Below are positions 54,013-62,141 of a stretch of 64,000 bases of DNA, in pieces; within the stretch, counting starts at the first letter, position 1; each line of letters starts with the position of its first letter. Both the position numbers and the translations under genes were made by a program. The stretch comes from Sanguibacter inulinus. GTDB lineage: Bacteria > Actinomycetota > Actinomycetes > Actinomycetales > Cellulomonadaceae. The stretch spans positions 109,169-173,168 of the forward strand of contig NZ_JACBYE010000002.1 of the NCBI RefSeq assembly GCF_013415325.1. The letters run 5' to 3'. The notes under the pieces are model-generated. The model was not told the origin of the DNA. It saw only the letters and a list, made by a program, of their open reading frames with translations, and did no database searches.

Positions 54013-55618
54013 CCTTCGTCACGCGCGTCCCGGCCGGCAGGGTGCCGAAGTGGGCAGCGGTCTGGACCGGCTGGTCGTCGAGGGGCCCGAGGGGCTCTTC
54101 GGCACCGAGCGCGGTCCACAGGCCCTGAGCCGCCTTCGGCACGACAGGGTTGAGCAGGACCGCGAGGGTCCGCAGCGCCTCGGCCGCTGTCACCAGGATC
54201 GTCGCGAGACGGCCACCCTCGACGCCTGCGCCGCTCTCGGTCGTCTCGCCCGGGAGCTTCGCGACCTTCCAGGGCTCCTGCTCGGTGAGGTACAGGTTGG
54301 TGGCGTCGACGAGGGTCCACACGGCGTTGATCGCCTCGTTCGGGGAGATCCTGTCGATCGCGGCCTCGGCCTGCGCGACGGCTGCTGCGGCGACCTCCTG
54401 GAGCGCGGTCTCGGCGTCGCTCGACGAGCCGGGCCGGGGCAGCGAGCCGCCGAAGTTCTTGGAGATCATCGCGGCCACACGGGAGGCGAGGTTGCCGAAG
54501 CCGTTGGCGAGCTCGGCGTTGTAGCGCGCGGAGAGGTCCTCCCACGAGAAGGACCCGTCCTGGCCGAAGGGGATCGCCCGCATGAAGTAGTAGCGGAACG
54601 CGTCCGAGCCGAACACGTCGGTGATCTGAGTCGGGGCGATCCCCGTGAGCTTGGACTTGCTCATCTTCTCGCCGCCGACCAGCAGCCAGCCGTGCGCGAA
54701 GATCGTCTTGGGCAGCGGGAGCCCCGCGGCCATGAGCATCGCGGGCCAGATCACCGCGTGGAAGCGCAAGATGTCCTTGCCGACGAGGTGCACGTCGGCC
54801 GGCCACGTCGCGGCGAAGCGCTCGCGCTCGGCCTCGTCGTCGCTCTCCAGGCCGATCGCCGTCGCGTAGTTGAGCAGCGCGTCGAACCACACGTAGAGCA
54901 CGTGCGAGGTGTCCCACGGGATCGGGATGCCCCAGTCGAAGGTGTTGCGCGAGATCGAGAGGTCCTGCAGGCCGCTCTTGACGAAGGCGAGGACCTCGTT
55001 GCGTGCGCTGGCCGGCTGGACGAACTCGGGGTGCTCCTCGTAGAGAGCCAGGAGGCGGTCTGCGTAGGCGCTCATCTTGAAGAAGTAGTTCTGCTCGGAG
55101 AGCATCTCGACAGGGCGGCTGTGGATCGGGCAGAGTTTGAGGCCCTCGTACTCCCCCGTGCCGTCGACCAGCTCGCCCGGGAGCTTGTACTCCTCGCAGC
55201 CCACGCAGTACGGGCCCTCGTAGGAGCCCGCGTAGATCTCGCCCTTGGCGTGCAGCTGGCTGATGAACTTCTGCACGCGCTCGGTGTGGCGCGGCTGCGT
55301 GGTCCGGATGAAGTCGTCGTTGCGCGCGTCGAGGGTCTCCAGGACGGGCTTCCAGGACGACTCGACGAGGCGGTCGGCCCACTCCTGCGGCGTGACGCCG
55401 TTGGCCTCGGCCGTGCGCATGACCTTCTGCCCGTGCTCGTCGGTCCCGGTGAGGAACCAGACGCGCTCCTGGCGCTGGCGGTGCCAGCGGGTCAGGACGT
55501 CGCCCGCGACCGTCGTGTACGCGTGCCCGATGTGCGGGGCGTCGTTCACGTAGTAGATCGGGGTGGTGAGGTAGAAGGACTGCGTCCCGGCGGGCGCTGC
55601 GGTCTCGTCGTGGGCCAT
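53978..55618 (-). CDS. metG: Methionine-tRNA ligase
   Basis: This 546-residue class I synthetase has the HIGH motif in DAPHIGHAYTTVAGD, a zinc knuckle with CVGCEEYK and LCPIHSRP, and the KMSKS loop in GGEKMSKSKLTG. The anticodon-binding helical domain follows, and there is no C-terminal tRNA-binding extension. ATG at 55618 is chosen over GTG at 55624 because TAGCAT (55631-55626) would place transcription start at the ATG. The upstream SNF2 stop is only 10 bases away. Confidence 0.96.
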   Translation of the reverse strand: MAHDETAAPAGTQSFYLTTPIYYVNDAPHIGHAYTTVAGDVLTRWHRQRQERVWFLTGTDEHGQKVMRTAEANGVTPQEWADRLVESSWKPVLETLDARNDDFIRTTQPRHTERVQKFISQLHAKGEIYAGSYEGPYCVGCEEYKLPGELVDGTGEYEGLKLCPIHSRPVEMLSEQNYFFKMSAYADRLLALYEEHPEFVQPASARNEVLAFVKSGLQDLSISRNTFDWGIPIPWDTSHVLYVWFDALLNYATAIGLESDDEAERERFAATWPADVHLVGKDILRFHAVIWPAMLMAAGLPLPKTIFAHGWLLVGGEKMSKSKLTGIAPTQITDVFGSDAFRYYFMRAIPFGQDGSFSWEDLSARYNAELANGFGNLASRVAAMISKNFGGSLPRPGSSSDAETALQEVAAAAVAQAEAAIDRISPNEAINAVWTLVDATNLYLTEQEPWKVAKLPGETTESGAGVEGGRLATILVTAAEALRTLAVLLNPVVPKAAQGLWTALGAEEPLGPLDDQPVQTAAHFGTLPAGTRVTKGASLFPRLDEV

Positions 55619-55625
55619 GAGCACA

Positions 55626-55631
55626 ATGCTA
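55626..55631 (-). promoter_or_regulatory. -10 element for leaderless metG
   Basis: TAGCAT ends seven bases before the metG ATG at 55618. A GTG codon only one base after the -10 cannot be inside the transcript, so this element decides the start. Confidence 0.5.
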
Positions 55632-58115
55632 GGGCGTCCCGGGGCCCTGGAGGTCGCCCGACCTCCAGCCGAGACGGTCGACGGGCTGGTCGGCCGCCGC
55701 GTCGTCGCCGAGCGGGGCCTCTGTGCCTGCCTGGAGGTCGTCTGCGAGCAGGTCGTCCCACACCGGGCCGTAGCCGAGCCGAGCCTGCTCGGCTGCGACC
55801 ACCTCGCGGGCGAGCACGGCCTCGCTCACGTCGACAGCGCGCGTGGTCCCGGCGGCGAGGCTCGACTCGCGGACGTACTCGTCGAAGAGCTGCTGCTTGG
55901 TCGCGAGGATCTCGCGGATCCGCTCGTCGACGGTGTCCTCGACGAGCAGCCTGTGCACGCGGACCGGGCGGACCTGCCCCATCCTGCGCACGCGCGCCAC
56001 GGCCTGCGCCTCGGTCGTCGGCTTGAGCTGGGGCTCGCAGAGCACCACGACGTTGGCCGCCTGGATGTTCAGGCCCACTCCCCCGGCGTCCACCTGCGCG
56101 ACGAGCACAGCGCCCGGTGGGGCCGCGGTGAACCTGTCGACCTCGAGCTGGCGCTCGTCGGCGCTGACACCACCCCAGAGCGGCCCGAAGACTGCGGGGA
56201 GTCCTCTGGCGGCGGGGTCGAGGTCAGCACGGTCGAGGCCACTCGGGTGCAGGTCGGCTGCCTCGGCATCGGTCTGGGGGCCGGCGCCGTCCCGGCCGCC
56301 GGGACCGGCGAGCGTCCTGCAGACGAGGTCGACGACCGAGCGGAAGTACGAGAACACCACGACCTTCTCGCCGTTCGCCGCCGCGTCCTCGAGGATCTCC
56401 AGCAGCCGGCCGAGCTTGCTCGACCCGGAGGGGTCGGGGGTCGCGAAGTCGGCGCGGCGCATGTCCATGAACCGCCCTGCTGCGACGGCCGCCTCGTAGA
56501 CCCGGCGGCCGTCCGGGGTGAGCTCTTCCCACTCGTCGAGCTCTACGAGGTCGGGCAGCTCCACGAGGACGTCCGCGGCGTTGCGGCGCAGGTAGACCGG
56601 CGCCATCGTGTGCCGCAGCGTGTCTGCGCCGACCAGACGCAGGTGCGGCGGGAGGCTGTCGACGAGCGCCGGCTGGAGCATCCGCACCAGCCCCAAGAAC
56701 TCGTCGAGGCGGTTCTCGAGCGGGGTGCCGGTCATGAGGAGCACGCGCCAGCAGCGATCCGCCCACGCGGCCACATCCTGCGAGCGACGGGCACGCGGGT
56801 TCTTGACGAGGTGCGCCTCGTCGACGACGAGCAGGTCGAGGACCTCCGCAGCAGCCTCGGGCACGTGCCGCAGCCCCTCGAAGGTGGTGACCGCGACACC
56901 ACCCTGCGCGAGCCACGCGGCTGCGGCCGCCTCACGCTCTGGTCCGTGGACGCGCCAGGCCTGGAGAGACGACCTGAGGTCGATCTCGCGGAGCCAGCCG
57001 ACGAGGACGCTCGCCGGGCAGACCACGAGGATGTGCGTCGCACCGGCGGCCACGAGGTGGGCCATCACGGCGACAGCCTGCACGGTCTTGCCGAGCCCCA
57101 TCTCGTCACCGAGCAGCACACGCCCCTGGTTGAGCACGAACTTCGCACCGAAGGCCTGGTAGCCGCGCAGGCTCACGTCGAGCAGCGAGGTGTCGAGGGT
57201 GAGCGCGTCGACCCTGTCGGCCAGCTCGGAGGGGAGCATGCCTGTCGCGGCGAGCACGTCCCGCACGAGGGGGACGATCGCGCCGAGGACCGTGTAGTAG
57301 ACCGCCGAGCGGCGCTCGAAGTCGTCCCAGAGCGCGAGCGGACCGGGCCCAGGTTCGGCGCAGGCCGACATGAGCCTGGCGACGACCTGCTCCAGACCCG
57401 TCGAGGCCAGCCACGGGGTCCAGCCCTCGAGGGCTGCGAGCGCGTCGAGCGCACGTCGACGCGTCGCACGGCGCCTGAAGGCGAAGGTGAGGGCGTTCGT
57501 CGCCTGGGACGCGGCCTCGGCCAGCTGCTCGACAGACCGCGCGTAGTCGTCGAGGTCGCGGCGGTGCGGCTCGACGAGAGGCCCCAGCCGCACGAGCAGC
57601 TCGAGGTCGCCGAGCAGCCGGGTGCCGGTGGCGTCGTCGCGGTCGAGCGTGATGCGCATCGACTGGCCCTGGGCCGTCGCGTCGGCGAGCTGCTCGACGG
57701 CCGCGACGGTGCTCCGTGCTGTGTGGGAGCCGACGCCGTCGAGCGTCTCGAGCTGCTCGGCGCTCACGCCGAGCAGCGAGCCGACTGTCGTGTACCCGGC
57801 GTCGAGCAGGGCACGGATGCGCAGGTTCTTGTCCGTGATCTCGGTGAGGCGGTCGACGGTCAGCCCGTCGAGCTCTGCGCGGGTCCGGGCGGCACGGTCG
57901 CTGTGGACCTGCTCGGCGATGCGGGTGGTCGCGCCGTCCAGGTGGTCGAGGACGGCTCGCGCTGATGCCGCGAGCGCGACGTGCGCGTCGACGAGCCGTC
58001 GGGCCTGCGCTCCTGGTCTGGTCGACGGGCCCGGGGCGGTGGCCTTGGCGGTCTGCACCGAGATGTCCGGCCCGGGCGGGACCGGTCCGCCCTGGCCGGG
58101 CTCGCGCACCGCCAC
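55629..58115 (-). CDS. SNF2-family DEAD/DEAH helicase with helix-hairpin-helix-like region
   Basis: This 828-residue protein has an N-terminal helical region with a helix-hairpin-helix-like stretch (VSAEQLETLDGVGSHTARS, about 120-140), then a Swi2/Snf2 core. Walker A is in LLGDEMGLGKTVQA, DEAH in LLVVDEAHLVKNPRARR, motif III in MTGTPLENRLDE, and the C-terminal motifs are VDAGGVGLNIQAANVVV and ARVRRMGQVRPV. It is probably a DNA translocase in repair. GTG at 58115 lies one base after the upstream stop and is preferred over GTG at 58157. It is the last gene of an operon with the aminotransferase and the sugar dehydrogenase. Confidence 0.88.
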   Translation of the reverse strand: MAVREPGQGGPVPPGPDISVQTAKATAPGPSTRPGAQARRLVDAHVALAASARAVLDHLDGATTRIAEQVHSDRAARTRAELDGLTVDRLTEITDKNLRIRALLDAGYTTVGSLLGVSAEQLETLDGVGSHTARSTVAAVEQLADATAQGQSMRITLDRDDATGTRLLGDLELLVRLGPLVEPHRRDLDDYARSVEQLAEAASQATNALTFAFRRRATRRRALDALAALEGWTPWLASTGLEQVVARLMSACAEPGPGPLALWDDFERRSAVYYTVLGAIVPLVRDVLAATGMLPSELADRVDALTLDTSLLDVSLRGYQAFGAKFVLNQGRVLLGDEMGLGKTVQAVAVMAHLVAAGATHILVVCPASVLVGWLREIDLRSSLQAWRVHGPEREAAAAAWLAQGGVAVTTFEGLRHVPEAAAEVLDLLVVDEAHLVKNPRARRSQDVAAWADRCWRVLLMTGTPLENRLDEFLGLVRMLQPALVDSLPPHLRLVGADTLRHTMAPVYLRRNAADVLVELPDLVELDEWEELTPDGRRVYEAAVAAGRFMDMRRADFATPDPSGSSKLGRLLEILEDAAANGEKVVVFSYFRSVVDLVCRTLAGPGGRDGAGPQTDAEAADLHPSGLDRADLDPAARGLPAVFGPLWGGVSADERQLEVDRFTAAPPGAVLVAQVDAGGVGLNIQAANVVVLCEPQLKPTTEAQAVARVRRMGQVRPVRVHRLLVEDTVDERIREILATKQQLFDEYVRESSLAAGTTRAVDVSEAVLAREVVAAEQARLGYGPVWDDLLADDLQAGTEAPLGDDAAADQPVDRLGWRSGDLQGPGTP

Positions 58116-58116
58116 G

Positions 58117-59346
58117 TCAGTCCTCGGTGACGACCACAGGCACGAGGCGGTCGTCACCCTCGCGGGGCTCTCCCCGTCCGTCGGTGTTGTTCGTCAGGAC
58201 GTAGAGGTCTCCGTCCGCCCCGACCGCCACGGCACGCAGGCGGCCGAGGTCACCCGCGAGCAGCGTCTGCGGGTCTCCGACGCCGTCGGGGGCGAGGGGG
58301 ACGCGCAGCAGGGCCTCGCCCTGGAGCGCTGCCACGTAGACGCCCTCGTCGGTGACGGCCAGACCGCTCGGCGAGGCCGCGTCGGTCGACCAGCTGACGA
58401 GGGGGTCGACGAAGCCTTGGGAGGTGCCGCCGGGCCCCTCGACCGCGGGCCACCCGTAGTTGCCGCCCGAGACCACGAGGTTGAGCTCGTCGAGGCTGTC
58501 CTGGCCGAGCTCGGAGGCGAGCATCCGCCCGTCCTGCGCCCACCCGAGGCCCTGCACGTTGCGGTGCCCCAGGCTCCACACCGGCGAACCCGGGACGGGG
58601 TTGTCGCGAGGCACCGAGCCGTCGGGGGCGATCCGCAGGATCTTGCCGCCGAGGGAGTCGGGGTGCTGCGCGAGGATCGTCGAGCCCGAGTCGCCCGTCG
58701 CGACGTAGAGCATGCCGTCAGGACCGAAGGCGATGCGCCCGCCGTCGTGGGTGGCTGCGGCCGGGATCCCTGACAGGACCGCCGTGAGCTCGCCCAGGGT
58801 GGTGCCGTCGAGGGTGCCGCTGAGGACCTCGTTGCCCTCCTCTGCCGTGCGGTAGAAGAACACGAGGTTGTCGTCGGCGAAGGTCGGCGACAGCGCGACG
58901 CCGAGCAGGCCGCCCTCCCCCGTGCCTGTCGTGCCCTCGACCAGGTCGTCGGCGCCAGGGCCGGTGAGGGTGGTCGGGGCCGAGGCGTCGGCCGGGACGA
59001 CCTTGACGGCGCGGGTGTCACGCTCGGTCACGAGCCAGTCGCCGTCGGGCAGCTGGGCCAGTCCCCAGGGGGCTTGGAGGCCCGTCGCGAGCGGGGTGCC
59101 GAGAGTCGCGGAGACGGTCTCGACCACGGGGTCACGCGGGTCGAGCGCCCCTTCTGAAGGAGCGTCCGTCGCCTCGTCGGTCGGGTCTGCGGGGTCGGCT
59201 CCGTCCTGGGAGCCGTCGGTCGCCGTCGCTGTCCCCGTGGGCGTCGAGAGGGTCTGGTCGTCCGAGCACGCGGCGACAGCAAGGGTCAGCGCTGCGGCGA
59301 GGACGAGGGCCGCGGGCCGTCGGGCCGGGTGGGTACGGGGCGTCAC
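58117..59346 (-). CDS. PQQ-dependent sugar dehydrogenase-like lipoprotein
   Basis: This 409-residue lipoprotein has the lipobox AVAAC (Cys27), a Thr/Asp-rich linker, then a six-bladed propeller of the glucose/sorbosone dehydrogenase family. Visible blades include LQAPWGLAQLPDGDWLVTER, GEGGLLGVALSPTFADDN, THDGGRIAFGPDGMLYVATG and GHRNVQGLGWAQDGRM. Soluble glucose dehydrogenase uses PQQ; whether PQQ is bound here is uncertain. It is anchored outside the membrane. Its GTG overlaps the aminotransferase stop by four bases. Confidence 0.88.
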   Translation of the reverse strand: MTPRTHPARRPAALVLAAALTLAVAACSDDQTLSTPTGTATATDGSQDGADPADPTDEATDAPSEGALDPRDPVVETVSATLGTPLATGLQAPWGLAQLPDGDWLVTERDTRAVKVVPADASAPTTLTGPGADDLVEGTTGTGEGGLLGVALSPTFADDNLVFFYRTAEEGNEVLSGTLDGTTLGELTAVLSGIPAAATHDGGRIAFGPDGMLYVATGDSGSTILAQHPDSLGGKILRIAPDGSVPRDNPVPGSPVWSLGHRNVQGLGWAQDGRMLASELGQDSLDELNLVVSGGNYGWPAVEGPGGTSQGFVDPLVSWSTDAASPSGLAVTDEGVYVAALQGEALLRVPLAPDGVGDPQTLLAGDLGRLRAVAVGADGDLYVLTNNTDGRGEPREGDDRLVPVVVTED

Positions 59347-60536
59347 AGCAGCGTCAGACCCTTCTTGAGGCCGCGGACGGCCTGGCCGATCCTGTGCTCG
59401 TTCTCGATGAGGGCGAAGCGGACGTGGTCGTCACCACCGGCGCCAAAACCGACGCCCGGGGAGACTGCGACGTCGCACTGCTCGATCACGTGGGTCGCGA
59501 ACTCGATCGACCCCATGTGCCTGTAGGGCTCGGGGATCCGCGCCCAGACGAACATGGTGCCGCCGGGCTTCTCGATCTCCCAGCCGATGCGGTTGAGACC
59601 GTCGACGAGGGCGTTGCGGCGCGACTCGTAGACCTGCGAGACCTCGGCGGGGAAGTCTGTGGCCTCGTTGAGGGTGACCGTCGCAGCGATCTGGATCGGC
59701 TGGAAGGTGCCGTAGTCGAGATAGCTCTTGAGCTTGGCGAGCGCACCGACCACGTCTTCTCGCCCGACGAGGAAGGCCACCCGCCAGCCGGCCATCGAGA
59801 AGGACTTGGTCATGGAGTACAGCTCGACGGCGACCTCGGTCGCCCCCTCGCACTGCATGATCGACGGCGGCGTGAAGCCGTCGAAGGTCATGTCGGCGTA
59901 GGCGAGGTCGTGGACGAGCACGACGTCGCGGTCCTTGGCCCAGTCGACCAGGCGCTGCAGGTCGCTCAGCTGCGCGACGGTGGTGGTCGGGTTGTGCGGG
60001 AAGGACAGCACGACGACGCGGGGCTTGGGCCAGCCGAGCTCCCACGCCTCCATCACGCGGTCGATGAACCCTGCGGCGTCGGTCCCGTCGCCGATGGGCA
60101 CCTGCCGGGCGTCCGCCCCGGCGAAGTACGGGCCCCAGATGTGGATGGGGTAGCTGGGCGTGGGGACGATCGCCGCGTCGCCGGGCTGCAGCAGCACCCA
60201 CATGAGGTGGCTGAAGCCCTCCTTGGCGCCGATGGTCGAGATGACCTGCGTCTCGGGGTCGAGCGTCACGTCGAAGCGTCGCTTGTAGTGGTCGGCGACG
60301 GCCTCGCGGAGCTTCGGGATCCCGCGGGAGGAGGAGTACCGGTGGTTGCGCTGGTTGTGCGCGGCCTCGGTGAGCTTGTCCACGGCGATCTGCGGGCTGG
60401 GCAGGTCGGGGTTGCCGAAGCCGAGGTCGACGATGTCGCGTCCCTCGCGGCGCGCGGCCAGCTTGAGGGAGTCGATGATCGTGAAGACGTACGGCGGCAG
60501 GCCAGGGATGCGGCGGAACTCGATCTCACGGGGCAT
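59343..60536 (-). CDS. alaC: Class I/II aminotransferase, alanine aminotransferase-like
   Basis: This 397-residue PLP enzyme has the Schiff-base lysine in YSMTKSFSMAGWRVAFLVG, the phosphate-binding GAKEGFSH, and FPHNPTTTVA. The N-terminal IPGLPPYVFTIIDSLKLAAR and SPGVGFGAGGDDHVRFALIEN match the AlaC/YfdZ group, which transfers amino groups between glutamate and pyruvate. Substrate range is inferred. TAGGGT precedes the ATG by six bases, so the operon message is probably leaderless. It heads an operon with the sugar dehydrogenase and SNF2 genes. Confidence 0.88.
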   Translation of the reverse strand: MPREIEFRRIPGLPPYVFTIIDSLKLAARREGRDIVDLGFGNPDLPSPQIAVDKLTEAAHNQRNHRYSSSRGIPKLREAVADHYKRRFDVTLDPETQVISTIGAKEGFSHLMWVLLQPGDAAIVPTPSYPIHIWGPYFAGADARQVPIGDGTDAAGFIDRVMEAWELGWPKPRVVVLSFPHNPTTTVAQLSDLQRLVDWAKDRDVVLVHDLAYADMTFDGFTPPSIMQCEGATEVAVELYSMTKSFSMAGWRVAFLVGREDVVGALAKLKSYLDYGTFQPIQIAATVTLNEATDFPAEVSQVYESRRNALVDGLNRIGWEIEKPGGTMFVWARIPEPYRHMGSIEFATHVIEQCDVAVSPGVGFGAGGDDHVRFALIENEHRIGQAVRGLKKGLTLL

Positions 60537-60542
60537 GCCTGA

Positions 60543-60548
60543 ACCCTA
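60543..60548 (-). promoter_or_regulatory. -10 element for the leaderless aminotransferase operon
   Basis: TAGGGT is followed by six bases and the aminotransferase ATG. Confidence 0.5.
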
Positions 60549-60631
60549 CGGCGGGTGCCCCCGGTGGTGCAGCCCGTTCTCACCCTTCGCACAGGTGCTG
60601 CCGGCAGCGTCTGGACCTGGGGGTCGCTGGC

Positions 60632-60637
60632 TAGAGT
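60632..60637 (+). promoter_or_regulatory. -10 element for leaderless pncA
   Basis: TAGAGT is followed by six bases (GGGTGG) and the ATG of the nicotinamidase gene. Confidence 0.5.
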
Positions 60638-60643
60638 GGGTGG

Positions 60644-61258
60644 ATGACCTCCGACGCTGTGCAGAGCCTTCCGGACCAGAGCAGCCCCGAGCCCCGCCGG
60701 GCCCTGCTCGTGGTCGACGTCCAGCCGACCTTCTGCGAGGGCGGCGCACTCGGCGTCGAGGGTGGCGACGCCGTCGCGCACGCCGTCGCCGACTTCGCCG
60801 CGGCGCACCGCGACGACTACGTGCTGGTCGTGACGACCCAGGACTGGCACGTCGACCCGGGCGAGCACTTCAGCGACACCCCCGACTACGTCGACACCTG
60901 GCCGCCGCACGGTGTCGCCGGGACCGCCGAGGCCGAGCTGCACCCGGCCCTCGCGGACCTCGCGCCCGACGTCTCGGTCAAGAAGGGCGAGTACCAGGCC
61001 GCCTACTCCGGCTTCGAGGGAGTCGACGGCCAGGGTCGTCTGCTCGCAGACGTCCTGCGCGAGGCCCAGATCGAGGCCGTCGACGTCGTCGGCATCGCCG
61101 AGTCGCACTGCGTCAAGGCGACGGCCCTCGACGCCCTCCAGCTCGGTCTGGCGACCCGGGTCTTCACGGACCTCACAGTCCCCGTCTCCCCCGACCAGGG
61201 CACCCAGGCCCGCGTCGAGATGACCGCAGCAGGAGTCGAGCTCCGCCCCTCCGCCTGA
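60644..61258 (+). CDS. pncA: Nicotinamidase (isochorismatase family)
   Basis: This 204-residue cysteine hydrolase has the catalytic Asp in LLVVDVQPTFCEGG, zinc/metal ligands in TQDWHVDPGEHFSD, the Lys in VKKGEYQAAYSGFEG and the nucleophile Cys in GIAESHCVKATALDA. This arrangement, with the metal site, indicates nicotinamidase, which makes nicotinate from nicotinamide for NAD salvage (and activates pyrazinamide in mycobacteria). It is divergent from the aminotransferase operon and convergent with rsmI. Confidence 0.9.
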   Translation: MTSDAVQSLPDQSSPEPRRALLVVDVQPTFCEGGALGVEGGDAVAHAVADFAAAHRDDYVLVVTTQDWHVDPGEHFSDTPDYVDTWPPHGVAGTAEAELHPALADLAPDVSVKKGEYQAAYSGFEGVDGQGRLLADVLREAQIEAVDVVGIAESHCVKATALDALQLGLATRVFTDLTVPVSPDQGTQARVEMTAAGVELRPSA

Positions 61259-61270
61259 CGGCTGCGCGTC

Positions 61271-62104
61271 CTACTTCGCGGCGAGGGCTGCGGCGTAGAG
61301 CTCGCGCTTGTGGACGCCGGCGGCGTCGGCGACGCCCGCGACGGCCTCTTTGAGGCGTTCTCCCCCGGCGACGCGCGACAGCACCTCCGCGACGAGCTCC
61401 GCGGTCGTCGCGGTCTCGCGCTGGGGTGCGCCGGAGACGACGATCGAGATCTCGCCGCGGAGCTGCTCCTGGGCGGCTGTCTCGGCGAGCTCGCCGAGCC
61501 CGCCGCGCAGCACCTCTTCGTAGGTCTTGGTGAGCTCGCGGCACACTGCTGCCGGGCGGTCCACCCCGAAGGCCTCAGCCATCGCGGCGAGGGTCTGGTC
61601 CACGCGGTGCGGAGACTCGAAGAACACCATGGTGCGCCGCTCGTCGGCCAGCAGCTCGAAGGCCCGCGAGCGCTCGCCGGGCTTGCGGGGCGGGAATCCC
61701 TCGAAGCAGAACCTGTCGGTCGGCAGGCCGGAGACCGCGAGCGCTGTCAGCACGGCGCTGGGCCCGGGGGCCGAGGTGACGGGGAGCCCACGCTCGATCG
61801 CGCGGGTCACGACCCTGTACCCCGGGTCGGAGACCGACGGCATCCCGGCGTCGGTGACGATCAGCACGGTGCCGCCGTTCTCGACGACGTCGAGGAGCTC
61901 GTCGGCACGGGCCGACTCGTTGTGCTCGTGGTAGCTGAGGATCCGTCCGGTCATCTTCAGCTCGAGGCGCCCGGCGAGGGCGTGCAGCCTCCGGGTGTCC
62001 TCTGCGGCGACGACGTCAGCCTCGACGAGGAGGCGGCGCAGTCGCGGCGAGGCGTCCTCGACGTCTCCGATGGGTGTCCCGGCGAGGATGAGGCGGCCTG
62101 TCAT
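61271..62104 (-). CDS. rsmI: 16S rRNA (cytidine-1402-2'-O) methyltransferase
   Basis: This 277-residue tetrapyrrole-methylase-fold enzyme has [33 protein letters not shown], the SAM loop [20 protein letters not shown] and [13 protein letters not shown]. It 2'-O-methylates C1402 of 16S rRNA. ATG at 62104 (MTGRLILAG) is chosen; the longer upstream frame has no coding character. CAGGCT lies seven bases before the ATG, so it is probably leaderless and shares a tiny divergent promoter region with pmt. Confidence 0.95.
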   Translation of the reverse strand: MTGRLILAGTPIGDVEDASPRLRRLLVEADVVAAEDTRRLHALAGRLELKMTGRILSYHEHNESARADELLDVVENGGTVLIVTDAGMPSVSDPGYRVVTRAIERGLPVTSAPGPSAVLTALAVSGLPTDRFCFEGFPPRKPGERSRAFELLADERRTMVFFESPHRVDQTLAAMAEAFGVDRPAAVCRELTKTYEEVLRGGLGELAETAAQEQLRGEISIVVSGAPQRETATTAELVAEVLSRVAGGERLKEAVAGVADAAGVHKRELYAAALAAK

Positions 62105-62111
62105 GGGGCCA

Positions 62112-62134
62112 AGCCTGCCATGTCCACCTACGAT
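62112..62134. promoter_or_regulatory. Compact bidirectional leaderless promoter for rsmI and pmt
   Basis: CAGGCT (62117-62112, minus) and TACGAT (62129-62134, plus) are the -10 candidates of rsmI and pmt. Each is seven bases from its start codon. Only 11 bases separate them, so the -35 region of one gene must overlap the -10 or start of the other. Confidence 0.45.
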
Positions 62135-62141
62135 GACTGGC

